Shown: positions 1 to 7,002 of the stretch, one piece after another
Position numbering within the stretch: the stretch's first letter is position 1
How the letters are laid out: each line of letters starts with the position of its first letter
Assembly: GCA_963169155.1 (NCBI GenBank)
Contig: CAUJGI010000356.1
Span: 1 to 7,723 of the forward strand
Direction of reading: 5' to 3'
DNA length: 7,723 nt
From: Chloroflexota bacterium
GTDB lineage: Bacteria > Chloroflexota > Anaerolineae > Promineifilales > Promineifilaceae
Program-made: the position numbers and the translations under genes
The notes under the pieces: model-generated
What the model was told of the DNA's origin: nothing
Database searches by the model: none
What the model saw: only the letters and a program-made list of their open reading frames with translations

Positions 1-1263
1 GCCGCCCAGGGCATTCGTTTTATGCAGGCAATTACACCCGGTTCGTGGACCCAGGCGGCTTTTCCTGGCATCATCACCTCGACGTATGCCTGCATGTATG
101 GCGGCTGTTTGGGGAAATTATCACCGGAACGGCCGTCTCCCGTCAAGGTGCTGGGTGATGAAGGCGGGTATGAAACGGCCGCATATTCCACCAGCCCGCT
201 CCTCAGCCGCACCAACGGCTACGACCGCAAATTCCAGCGCTTCACCGACCTCAACCCGGGCGAGAAAAACCCGTGGCTGCGCGGCGTCAAAGGTGGGCAG
301 TTTATGCTGCGCCAGCCGATGATTCACCAATTTGTCAAACTGCTGGGCCAGAATTGGCGGCCGCCCAAGCTGTACGCCACCGCTGCCGAGCTGAACGATG
401 CCGCTATCCCCTGGCTGGCTAACATCAATGAGCCATTTATGGCCTGGCTGCACTACATGGATGTGCATTGGCCCTATCACCGGGAAGAAACGCTCACCCG
501 GCCCAAAGAGATCGCCGATGCCTGGGCCGATCTCTCCCACCTGCACGAAGTGAACTGGTACGGCGCACCGGTCTCCCCGGCGCAAAAAGCGCGCTATGTG
601 CGCCTCTACGAAGAAGCCATCGCTTACACCGACGCCCAAATCGGCAAGCTGATGGCCTTTCTGGATGAAACGGGCCTGGCCGAAAATACGGTGGTGGTGC
701 TGGTCTCTGACCACGGCGAGGAGTTTATGGAGCGGCGGCATTGGGGCCACGTGGAGCTGAACCTGTACGACGAAATCCTCAAAGTGCCGCTAATCATGCG
801 CATTCCCGGCGTGCCGGGCAACCAGGTGATTGGCCAGCAGGTCAGCACGATGGACATCATGCCGACGCTGCTGGAGCTGGCGGGCTGCCGCATTCCCGAC
901 GAGGTGCTGGGCACCAGTCTGGTCCCGCTCTGGACGGGCCGCCCCGAAGATTATGATGTGGAAGTGGTTATCGGGGAACGTTGGCGCGATACATCGCACA
1001 TGATTGCCGTGCGCACCGAAACGTACAAATACATCTGGGACGATGCCAAACCAGACCTGCCGCTGCTGTTTGATTTGCGTCAGGACCCTGGCGAGCAGCA
1101 CAACATCGCTGCCGCGCATCCCGATGTGGTGCAGCAGCTGCACCAACACGTAGTGGCCCAGCTGGAGCGCATGCACAGCACGGCCCCGGCCGAAAAGAGC
1201 CAGGAGCCGGTGCTGGACGAAGAAATTGTGGCCCGTCTGCGCGGCCTGGGTTACGTGGAATAG
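1..1263 (+). CDS. Sulfatase-fold (alkaline phosphatase superfamily) protein, 5'-partial
   Basis: Open from the first base to TAG at 1261-1263; the true start lies upstream, so residue numbers here count from base 1 (420 residues visible). The opening AAQGIRF is typical of the stretch just before the sulfatase active site. The block WTQAAFPGIITSTYA (from W16) aligns without gaps to the WTLPSHASLFTGLYP type of site and puts Thr17 at the nucleophile position, where formylglycine sulfatases have Cys or Ser. Other superfamily signatures are present: D154-x-H156-x-P158-Y159, the metal-binding SDHGEE (D237, H238), H250 in the WGH motif, and a C-terminal LFDLRQDPGEQHN block ending in LRGLGYVE. The metal-binding half and the natural C-terminus look intact. 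Only about 50 or more N-terminal residues, including the first metal-binding Asp pair, are outside the window. It ends 5 bases before the next glycosyltransferase gene and probably shares its transcript. Phosphotransferase or hydrolase activity on a surface glycan is possible; the substrate is unknown. Confidence 0.9.
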   Translation, partial: AAQGIRFMQAITPGSWTQAAFPGIITSTYACMYGGCLGKLSPERPSPVKVLGDEGGYETAAYSTSPLLSRTNGYDRKFQRFTDLNPGEKNPWLRGVKGGQFMLRQPMIHQFVKLLGQNWRPPKLYATAAELNDAAIPWLANINEPFMAWLHYMDVHWPYHREETLTRPKEIADAWADLSHLHEVNWYGAPVSPAQKARYVRLYEEAIAYTDAQIGKLMAFLDETGLAENTVVVLVSDHGEEFMERRHWGHVELNLYDEILKVPLIMRIPGVPGNQVIGQQVSTMDIMPTLLELAGCRIPDEVLGTSLVPLWTGRPEDYDVEVVIGERWRDTSHMIAVRTETYKYIWDDAKPDLPLLFDLRQDPGEQHNIAAAHPDVVQQLHQHVVAQLERMHSTAPAEKSQEPVLDEEIVARLRGLGYVE

Positions 1264-1268
1264 GTCCT

Positions 1269-2525
1269 ATGCGTGTTTTGTTTATCACGGCCTATTTTCC
1301 GCCTTGCCAGGCCGGTTGGGGCTACATGCGCATCTGCGAGCAGGTGGCCGATGGCCTTGCGGCGCGCGGCCACGAGGTGGCGGTGCTCACCAGCACCTAC
1401 CAGGACGGCCCGGAGATCAAACCGTACCCCATCTACCGCCTGCTGACGGTGGAGCCGGACTGGCTGCTGCCGCACTCCCCGGCCCGGCAGTTTTTCATGG
1501 GGCGGCGCGGTAGGGAGAAAACGGCCGTCACCCACCTCCACCACACCATCGCCACCTTCAAACCAGACGTGTTGTTCATTTGGGACGCCTTTGGGCTGTC
1601 TGAAGTGATGCTGCACCAGGCCGAAAATCAGTCGATTCCCGTGGCCTACTACTTTGCCAACTACCTGCCGGAATTCCCCGGCGGTTATACCCAATATTGG
1701 TCTTCAGAAAACAGCCAGCCGCTGGTTAAGCTGGCCAAGCTGCCCCTGGCGCTGCTGGCCAAAACGATGCTCGCCGTTGAAGGTAAGCCGATCAAGCTTA
1801 AGTACGAACACACCATCAGCGTTAGCGATTACGTGCGGCAGCGGCTGCTGGGGCAAAAGCTCATCGGCCCAGACGCGATCGTCGCCCCTAACGCCGTGGA
1901 TCTGGCCATGTTTAACGGCACGCCGCGCCAACCTGCGCCCGCTGCCCCGCTGCGCTGCCTGCTGGCAGGCCGCGTCGCTCCGGAAAAGGGCATTCACACC
2001 GTCCTGCATGCCATGGGCCAACTGCACCAAAAGGGGCAGCTGCGCGACCTGTCGCTGACGGTGCTGGGCAGTGGGACCGCCGAGTATAAGGAACATCTTA
2101 AGCAACTGGTGGTACGGTATGGGCTAGAAAGTTTTACCAATTTCGCTGCACCCGTCCCCATCGAAGCCATGCCCACCGTTTTGGCCGAACATGATTTGCT
2201 GCTGCTGCCATCCGAGTGGGATGAACCGCTCTCTTGCTCGATGTTGGAAGCGATGGCCGCTGGTCTGATGGTGATTGGCACCACACGCGGCGGCAGTGGC
2301 GAAGCACTTTTCCACGGCCAAACCGGCCTCACCTTTGCCGACGGCCGTCCAGAAGCGCTGGCCGAACAGCTACTGGCCGTGATCGAAGATCGCAGCCTGG
2401 TGGTCCGGCTGGCCCAGGCGGGCCAGGCCGAGGTGCAGTCCCATTTCAACATGGACGTGTCGGTGGCCCGGATTGAAACCTATTTGCAGGGACTGGTTGG
2501 GGTAGAGACGGCCGTTCCTCGCTAA
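1269..2525 (+). CDS. Glycosyltransferase family 4 (GT-B fold)
   Basis: A complete 418-residue enzyme expected to transfer a sugar from a nucleotide-sugar donor to a growing lipid-linked glycan on the cytoplasmic side of the membrane. The N-terminus MRVLFITAYFPPCQAGWG is the usual start of the acceptor domain, with PP and a glycine loop, followed by ARGHEVAVLTS. The donor domain begins near residue 230: LLAGRVAPEKG supplies R235 and K240 for the donor phosphates, and the EX7E motif is E319-E327 inside SEWDEPLSCSMLEAMAAG. A TRGGSGE loop follows. Length is normal for GT4. The ATG is 5 bases after the upstream TAG, with only a weak purine run (GGAATAGG) overlapping that stop, so translation is probably coupled. 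The gene ends just before a hairpin. The sugar and linkage cannot be read from the sequence. The interior and C-terminus hold three ACGGCCGT copies (1521, 2341, 2508). Confidence 0.93.
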   Translation: MRVLFITAYFPPCQAGWGYMRICEQVADGLAARGHEVAVLTSTYQDGPEIKPYPIYRLLTVEPDWLLPHSPARQFFMGRRGREKTAVTHLHHTIATFKPDVLFIWDAFGLSEVMLHQAENQSIPVAYYFANYLPEFPGGYTQYWSSENSQPLVKLAKLPLALLAKTMLAVEGKPIKLKYEHTISVSDYVRQRLLGQKLIGPDAIVAPNAVDLAMFNGTPRQPAPAAPLRCLLAGRVAPEKGIHTVLHAMGQLHQKGQLRDLSLTVLGSGTAEYKEHLKQLVVRYGLESFTNFAAPVPIEAMPTVLAEHDLLLLPSEWDEPLSCSMLEAMAAGLMVIGTTRGGSGEALFHGQTGLTFADGRPEALAEQLLAVIEDRSLVVRLAQAGQAEVQSHFNMDVSVARIETYLQGLVGVETAVPR

Positions 2526-2531
2526 CCCGTA

Positions 2532-2564
2532 AGATTGGTCCGATCTTTAAGAGTGGACCAATCT
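2532..2564. repeat. Intergenic inverted repeat forming a strong hairpin
   Basis: Arms AGATTGGTCC (2532-2541) and GGACCAATCT (2555-2564) are perfect 10-bp complements. The 13-base centre can pair further: G2542-T2554 wobble, an A/G mismatch, then TCT 2544-2546 with AGA 2550-2552, leaving a three-base loop TTA. This fills most of the 58-bp gap between the two GT4 genes. No T-run follows the 3' arm (the next bases are GCTAACGCC), so it is not a textbook intrinsic terminator. It could be a partial terminator or processing site, an operator for a dimeric regulator, or one copy of a dispersed palindromic element. It is the only strong hairpin I found between genes. Confidence 0.75.
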
Positions 2565-2583
2565 GCTAACGCCTACGTTATTC

Positions 2584-3774
2584 ATGAATATCTTATTTCT
2601 GTCTCGCTGGTACCCTTTTCCGCCTAACAACGGCTCCAAGCTGCGGGTGTTTCACCTGCTGCGGGCGCTGGCGGCAAAGCACACCATTACCCTGCTCAGC
2701 TTTCGCGAAGCGCACGAGGTGGTAGATACCGACGCGCCAGACGTTCGGGCGCTGTGCCGGGAAGTGCACACCATCCCCTGGCCCAAATTTAACCCCACCA
2801 GCAGCACCGCCATTGCGGGATTGTTCAACCCCAAGCCGCGCTCGGTGTTGGACAGCTACTCGCCGCAAATGGCGGCCAAACTCCAGCAGCTCATCGCCGC
2901 CAATCAATACGATGTGATTATCGCATCCCAGGTGGGCTCGGCCGGGTATGGCCATCTGTTCCAAAACATCCCGGCCCTCTTTGAAGAAGTGGAGATGGGC
3001 ATTTATCACGAACAGCTGTCCCAGGCCGATTCGCTCAAATCGCGGCTGCGCTACCGGCTGACGCTGGCCAAGCAGAAGAATTATCTGCGTGAGCTGCTGC
3101 AATATTTTGACAGCTGCACCGTTGTGTCGGAGCCCGAGCAGAGGTTGGTGAAAACGGCCGTACCCACCTTTCCCACCATTGAAATCATCCCCAACTGCAT
3201 GAACCTGGCCGATTATCGCGAGGTACAGGTGGCCAAACGGCCGAATTCGCTCATCTTCACCGGCTCCTTCACCTACCACGTCAACCACCAGGCGATGGTC
3301 TGGTATCTGCGCGAGGTGAACGGGTTGGTGCAGGCCCAAATCCCCGATGTGCAGGTGAGCATCACCGGGGACCATGCCAATTTGCCGCTGCCGCCCGCCA
3401 ACAACGTCACCCTCACTGGCTTTGTTGATGATATTCGTGGCTGGATTGCTGGTTCGTGTATCAGCCTGGCCCCGATTTTTCTTGGCGGTGGTACCCGCCT
3501 TAAAATATTAGAGGCAATGGCCCTGCGCACACCCGTGGTGGCCACCACCAAAGGCGCTGAGGGGTTGGACGTGACCCATGGCAAGCACCTGCTGCTGGCC
3601 GACACGCCGCAAGAGTTTGCCGCCGCAGTCGTGCGTCTGCTGCAAGACCCGGCTCTGCACCGGCAAATTGCTGATAACGCTTATCAACTTATCGCTGAAA
3701 AGTATGATTGGCCTTCTGTAACGCCGCACTTTCTCAACCTTGTCGAGCGGACGGCCCAGGCTAAAAAAGTATGA
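2584..3774 (+). CDS. Glycosyltransferase, GT4 / group 1 family
   Basis: A complete 396-residue GT-B enzyme. The start MNILFLSRWYPFPPNNGSK matches the first residues of the last gene in the window (MRILFLTQIIPYPPNAGPR), which supports this ATG although no Shine-Dalgarno site is visible before it. The donor domain begins around residue 222 with NSLIFTGSF; GFVDDIRGW and LGGGTRLKILEAMA (300-313) follow. In that motif the first Glu of EX7E is replaced by the glycine run and only E310 remains, as is usual in the subgroup with the GGGTRLKILEAMA signature (similar to the TIGR03087/stp1 group, by recall). The C-terminal tail (LLQDPALHRQIADNAYQLIAEKYDW) is normal. It comes 19 bases after the hairpin and overlaps the next gene by four bases (ATGA, 3771-3774). 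It probably adds a sugar to the repeat unit; donor and acceptor are unknown. Confidence 0.92.
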   Translation: MNILFLSRWYPFPPNNGSKLRVFHLLRALAAKHTITLLSFREAHEVVDTDAPDVRALCREVHTIPWPKFNPTSSTAIAGLFNPKPRSVLDSYSPQMAAKLQQLIAANQYDVIIASQVGSAGYGHLFQNIPALFEEVEMGIYHEQLSQADSLKSRLRYRLTLAKQKNYLRELLQYFDSCTVVSEPEQRLVKTAVPTFPTIEIIPNCMNLADYREVQVAKRPNSLIFTGSFTYHVNHQAMVWYLREVNGLVQAQIPDVQVSITGDHANLPLPPANNVTLTGFVDDIRGWIAGSCISLAPIFLGGGTRLKILEAMALRTPVVATTKGAEGLDVTHGKHLLLADTPQEFAAAVVRLLQDPALHRQIADNAYQLIAEKYDWPSVTPHFLNLVERTAQAKKV

Positions 3775-5177
3775 CAACATTAATTGAGAAAGCATTTCGC
3801 ACCGATGCTGGTAAAACCTTTCTGCGGCTGGGCATCATCATTGCCGCCGTGGTGGTAAGCCTGGTTTTTGCCTTCCGGGGGCCAAGCATGATGCTGCTGC
3901 TGGTTGTTGCGGCCATACCGGTTGTTGTGGTCGGTGTGTATTTATTGATTCGTTATCCGCCGATGGGATTTTTGCTGATCATTGTCATCTCCACGGTGAT
4001 CAGCCGCGATGTGGCGCCAGTTGGGCTGATTGCCATGCTTCTGGCGGGGCTAACCGTGTTGTGGATATTTGACATGATGGTGCGTCAGCGGGAAATCAAC
4101 ATCATCAAGTCACCAACGATCACGCCGCTGGTTTTGTTTTCGGCCGTTGTGGTGCTTTCCTTTGTGGTCGGCCAGCTGCCCTGGTTCTCCGTTGCCCAGG
4201 TCCCGCTGGACAGCCAGATTGCCGGTTTGGGCATCTTCTTGCTTTCCTTTGCGGCTTTTATTCTGGTGGCCCACCAGGTTCGCGACATCATCTGGCTGAA
4301 GTGGATGGTTTTCCTCTACCTGGGTTTAGGCTCGCTCGCCGTCATAATTGGCCTGCGCGTGTTGCCCGCCTACCAGACGCTTAATTACATGCTTCTCCAT
4401 CCCAAAACCACTGGCGGCAGCCTCTTTTGGCTCTGGTTGTCGGCAATGTCCTTTAGCCAGATTTTGTTTAACAAACAATTGGACATGAAGTGGCGAACTG
4501 CTCTAACCGTCATCCTGTTGGGCTATCTCTACCTGACGCTGGATCGTAACCGGGCCTGGACCTCGGGGTGGGCACCGGCGCTGACCTCCTTTTTTGTCAT
4601 CATTTGGGTGGCTCGCCCAAAGTGGGCCATGCCGCTGACAATGGTCGGTGTGGCTGGCGTAATTTTGATGTTCCAGCCAATCTACAACGCCGTATTCATT
4701 GGCGACAACGAATACAGCACCGTTACCCGCCTGGAAGCGTGGCGCATTGTGGGCCAGATTATTAAAGTAAACCCGATTTTAGGGTTGGGGCCAGGCAATT
4801 ATTACAACTACACGATTCTGTTTCCCATTTTAGGCTGGTATGTGGAGTTTAATTCGCATAACAATTATGTGGATATTGTGGCGCAGACTGGAATTCTGGG
4901 ACTCATTTGTTACATCTGGTTTTTGGTGGTGATCTGGCGGTTGGGCTGGGGACTGCGCAATGAGGTCCCACGTGACGGTTTTACTCAGGCCTTTATTTAC
5001 GGCACCCTGGGCGGCCTGGCCGGTTCCGTGGTAGCGGGCATGTTGGGCGATTGGGTGCTGCCATTTGTTTACAACATTGGCATTTATGGGCTGCGTTCCA
5101 GTATTTATGCCTGGTTTTTCCTGGGGGCTTTGGTGGCCATCGACCAAATGCGGCGGGCGGGCGCTCCCTTGGATTAA
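3771..5177 (+). CDS. O-antigen ligase/polymerase family membrane protein (Wzy/WaaL-like)
   Basis: A 468-residue, very hydrophobic protein with about 12 likely membrane segments (for example residues 18-35, 40-60, 81-104, 117-136, 148-170, 176-198, 214-233 and several after 268). The largest hydrophilic segment follows the segment ending near residue 310 and holds the family signature: RLEAWR (320-325), GLGPGNYY (338-345) and HNNY (363-366). This matches the Wzy_C (PF04932) pattern in which Arg and His residues of an outer loop act on the undecaprenyl-linked glycan. It should polymerise repeat units or ligate glycan to an acceptor on the outer face of the membrane; sequence alone does not separate the two roles. 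The start overlaps the previous stop as ATGA and has no clear Shine-Dalgarno site, so it is probably translated by coupling. The more T-rich bases fit its hydrophobic codons and do not by themselves suggest transfer. Confidence 0.9.
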   Translation: MTTLIEKAFRTDAGKTFLRLGIIIAAVVVSLVFAFRGPSMMLLLVVAAIPVVVVGVYLLIRYPPMGFLLIIVISTVISRDVAPVGLIAMLLAGLTVLWIFDMMVRQREINIIKSPTITPLVLFSAVVVLSFVVGQLPWFSVAQVPLDSQIAGLGIFLLSFAAFILVAHQVRDIIWLKWMVFLYLGLGSLAVIIGLRVLPAYQTLNYMLLHPKTTGGSLFWLWLSAMSFSQILFNKQLDMKWRTALTVILLGYLYLTLDRNRAWTSGWAPALTSFFVIIWVARPKWAMPLTMVGVAGVILMFQPIYNAVFIGDNEYSTVTRLEAWRIVGQIIKVNPILGLGPGNYYNYTILFPILGWYVEFNSHNNYVDIVAQTGILGLICYIWFLVVIWRLGWGLRNEVPRDGFTQAFIYGTLGGLAGSVVAGMLGDWVLPFVYNIGIYGLRSSIYAWFFLGALVAIDQMRRAGAPLD

Positions 5178-5248
5178 TGAACTTATTGAATTTATTGGTG
5201 GACGGCCGTATGCCGCCCAGTCTTAACAAAGGTGACAATACATGTTAG
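5177..5248 (+). CDS. Possible 23-codon coupling ORF between polymerase and sulfotransferase
   Basis: The polymerase stop TAA (5175-5177) overlaps an ATG at 5177-5179 as TAATG. This opens a 23-residue frame, MNLLNLLVDGRMPPSLNKGD followed by NTC, that closes at TAG 5246-5248, two bases past the sulfotransferase ATG (5242-5244). Ribosomes leaving the polymerase gene could therefore re-initiate and be carried to the sulfotransferase start. The peptide resembles nothing I know, and one ACGGCCGT copy lies within it (5202-5209). A frame this short can arise by chance, so the case rests only on the two overlapping junctions. The alternative is plain intergenic sequence. Confidence 0.2.
   Translation: MNLLNLLVDGRMPPSLNKGDNTC
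5228..5235 (+). promoter_or_regulatory. Shine-Dalgarno site of the sulfotransferase gene
   Basis: AAAGGTGA lies six bases before ATG 5242 and is the clearest ribosome binding site before a gene preceded by a real gap. It supports that start for the sulfotransferase and shows it can be initiated independently of the polymerase gene. Confidence 0.7.
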
Positions 5249-6069
5249 GTCAATTATTTACCGTGGCTGGTGAAGAGTTAAAGTATGGCTATGTCTACCT
5301 GCGCCATCAAATTAGCAGTGCGCAGCAGCGTAAAGCCAAGGTGCTGGTAAACGGCAGCCCGAAATCCGGCACCACCTGGATGCTGAAGATGATCGCTTCC
5401 TTGCCAGGTTACGAGGATGTGGGGAATTATTACGGCGATTTACGCAAATATCACCAGACCCAACCCGGCCATGTGGTGCATGGCCATGATGCCTACACCC
5501 CGGAACTAAAAGAAATCCTGGCCGCCGAAGGCATTCGCGTCATTTTGATGGTGCGCGATCCGCGCGACCAGCTGGTCTCGCGCATGTTTCACGTTAAGCG
5601 CAGCGTCAACCATGTCTGGCATGAACGTATGAAAGATATCGACAACGACGAAGCGCTGATGATGTGCATTGAAGGGCGGGATAAGCTGCCCAGCACCCAC
5701 GACATGATTGCCCTGGCGCAAACCTGGCTGAACAACGACACCGGCGCACTTTGCATGCGCTATGAGGAGCTGCTGGCCAATCCCGAACCGCACTTTGCCG
5801 CCGTGCTGGAGTTCATGGGAATTTCCAATAACCGCAGCCTGGCCGAAGTCATTGTGGAGCGGAACCGCTTCTCGCGGCTGTCGATGGGCAAGCGCATCTG
5901 GCAGACGCAGCGTAAACCGGGCCAGGAGGACGCCAATTCGCACTTCCGCAAGGGCATTGTGGGCGACTGGCGTAACTATCTGACGCCCGCGCACATTGCC
6001 CGGTTTAAGGAGCTGTGCGGCCAGCAGTTGATCGATCTGGGCTACGAAAAAGATTTTGACTGGTCTTAA
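5242..6069 (+). CDS. PAPS-dependent sulfotransferase
   Basis: A complete 275-residue enzyme of the Sulfotransfer_1 type (PF00685), which moves a sulfuryl group from 3'-phosphoadenosine-5'-phosphosulfate to a hydroxyl or amine. The 5'-phosphosulfate loop is SPKSGTTW (39-46) with K41. A likely catalytic His is H82 in HGHDAYTP. The 3'-phosphate motif is RDPRDQLVS, with R105 and S113 eight residues apart as in well-studied sulfotransferases. The C-terminal RKGIVGDWRN (236-245) matches the RKGxxGDWKN nucleotide-binding motif. All key positions are intact, so it should be active. No signal peptide or membrane anchor is seen, so it should act in the cytoplasm. Its place between a polymerase and a GT2 gene points to sulfation of a sugar in the repeat unit or its lipid-linked precursor; a lipid or small-molecule acceptor remains possible. 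The GT2 gene starts 9 bases after its stop. Confidence 0.92.
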   Translation: MLGQLFTVAGEELKYGYVYLRHQISSAQQRKAKVLVNGSPKSGTTWMLKMIASLPGYEDVGNYYGDLRKYHQTQPGHVVHGHDAYTPELKEILAAEGIRVILMVRDPRDQLVSRMFHVKRSVNHVWHERMKDIDNDEALMMCIEGRDKLPSTHDMIALAQTWLNNDTGALCMRYEELLANPEPHFAAVLEFMGISNNRSLAEVIVERNRFSRLSMGKRIWQTQRKPGQEDANSHFRKGIVGDWRNYLTPAHIARFKELCGQQLIDLGYEKDFDWS

Positions 6070-6072
6070 AGG
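6068..6072 (+). promoter_or_regulatory. Shine-Dalgarno site of the GT2 gene, overlapping the previous stop
   Basis: AAAGG begins inside the sulfotransferase stop TAA (6067-6069) and stands six bases before ATG 6079. The overlap of stop and ribosome binding site favours re-initiation by the same ribosomes. Confidence 0.65.
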
Positions 6073-6078
6073 CGCAAG

Positions 6079-6993
6079 ATGAAACTTTCGATTGTCATTG
6101 TTAGCTGGAATACCAAAGCGTTGTTGGATGCCTGCCTCACCTCCGTGTACACCTACCCGCCGGAAGCCCCTTTTGAAGTGTGGGTGGTGGACAACAACTC
6201 CCGAGATGATTCCGTGGCGATGGTGCAGGCAAAGTTTCCCCAGGTGAAGTTGATTGCCAGCGAGAAGAATTTGGGCTTTGCTGGGGGCAACAACTGCGCC
6301 ATTCCTCAATGTCAGGGTGAGTATGTGCTGCTCCTCAACCCGGACACCGAGGTCAAAGCAGGGGCGCTGCAAGAACTGCTGGCTTTCATGGAAAAACATC
6401 CCCAAGCCGGTGCCGCCGGCTCTTACCTGCTGAACGCTGACGGGACGCTGCAGCCCTCTTGCTACCCGGCGCCGACGCTGACGCGCGAATTTTGGCGCAT
6501 GTTTCACCTGGACAAATTGATTCCCTACGGCACGTACGACATGAATCGGTGGCAAATGGACCAGCCGCGTGAGGTAGATGTGCTGATGGGCGCGTCGATG
6601 CTTTTGCGCAAAACGGTTCTGGACCGCGTTGGCCTGCTGGACGAAGGGTATTTTATGTACTCGGAAGAAGTAGACCTGTGCTTCCGGCTGCAAAAAGCCG
6701 GATGGCGGTTGTATTGGGTGCCTCAGTCGAAGGTGGTGCATTATTGGGGGCAAAGCACCAAGCAGGCGGTGCTGGAGATGTTTTTGCAGCTGTACCGGGG
6801 CAAGCTGCGCTTTTTCCGCAAGCATTACGGCGGGTTTTCCGTATTTTTGTACAAAGTGGTGCTGGGCGGGGCGGCGATGATGCGCCTGGCGCTGACGCCG
6901 CTGGCCTGGCTGCAAAAGGCCGACCAACGGGCCAACAAGCTGCACCTGGCCCGGCTGTACGGCCGTCTCCTGCTCACTCTGCCCAGCATGTAA
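6079..6993 (+). CDS. Glycosyltransferase family 2, rhamnosyltransferase-like
   Basis: A complete 304-residue GT-A enzyme. The N-terminus MKLSIVIVSWNTKALLDACL is the standard GT2 opening; VVDNNSRDDS (36-45) has the nucleotide-binding D38. NLGFAGGNN follows, then LLLNPDTEV with D89 at the metal-binding DXD-like site. The catalytic-side block SEEVDLCFRLQKAGWRL begins at residue 195 with D199, and VVHYWGQST (H221) follows. This order is typical of the COG1216 group, which includes rhamnosyltransferases of the WbbL type, though the sugar is not proven. The C-terminal part has a basic and aromatic stretch, then a hydrophobic segment (roughly 250-280) that may attach the enzyme to the membrane. It sits 9 bases after the sulfotransferase gene and 9 bases before the next glycosyltransferase gene, so the three are likely co-translated and co-transcribed. 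Confidence 0.93.
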   Translation: MKLSIVIVSWNTKALLDACLTSVYTYPPEAPFEVWVVDNNSRDDSVAMVQAKFPQVKLIASEKNLGFAGGNNCAIPQCQGEYVLLLNPDTEVKAGALQELLAFMEKHPQAGAAGSYLLNADGTLQPSCYPAPTLTREFWRMFHLDKLIPYGTYDMNRWQMDQPREVDVLMGASMLLRKTVLDRVGLLDEGYFMYSEEVDLCFRLQKAGWRLYWVPQSKVVHYWGQSTKQAVLEMFLQLYRGKLRFFRKHYGGFSVFLYKVVLGGAAMMRLALTPLAWLQKADQRANKLHLARLYGRLLLTLPSM

Positions 6994-6996
6994 GGA
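6992..6996 (+). promoter_or_regulatory. Shine-Dalgarno site of the last gene, overlapping the GT2 stop
   Basis: AAGGA starts within the GT2 stop TAA (6991-6993) and is six bases before ATG 7003. It fixes the start of the last, incomplete gene and repeats the arrangement seen before the GT2 gene. Confidence 0.65.
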
Positions 6997-7002
6997 ACCT
7001 GT

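Noticed and set aside
2532..2564. Intrinsic terminator after the first glycosyltransferase gene
   Set aside because: The hairpin is strong but no T-run follows its 3' arm, so the terminator call is not supported by sequence; it is listed as an inverted repeat instead.
2535..2580. Promoter for the gene at 2584
   Set aside because: TTGGTC could pass as a -35 box, but no convincing -10 box lies at the right spacing, and TACGTT at 2574-2579 is too close to the ATG.
2593..3375. Antisense open frame of 260 codons opposite the second glycosyltransferase
   Set aside because: It is again codon-aligned with the sense gene, which has clear family motifs; the reverse product has none. The same applies to the antisense frame at 121-750.
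3771..5177. Horizontal transfer of the polymerase gene suggested by its lower GC content
   Set aside because: The T-rich composition is expected for a protein made mostly of Leu, Ile, Val and Phe membrane segments, and the gene overlaps its upstream neighbour.
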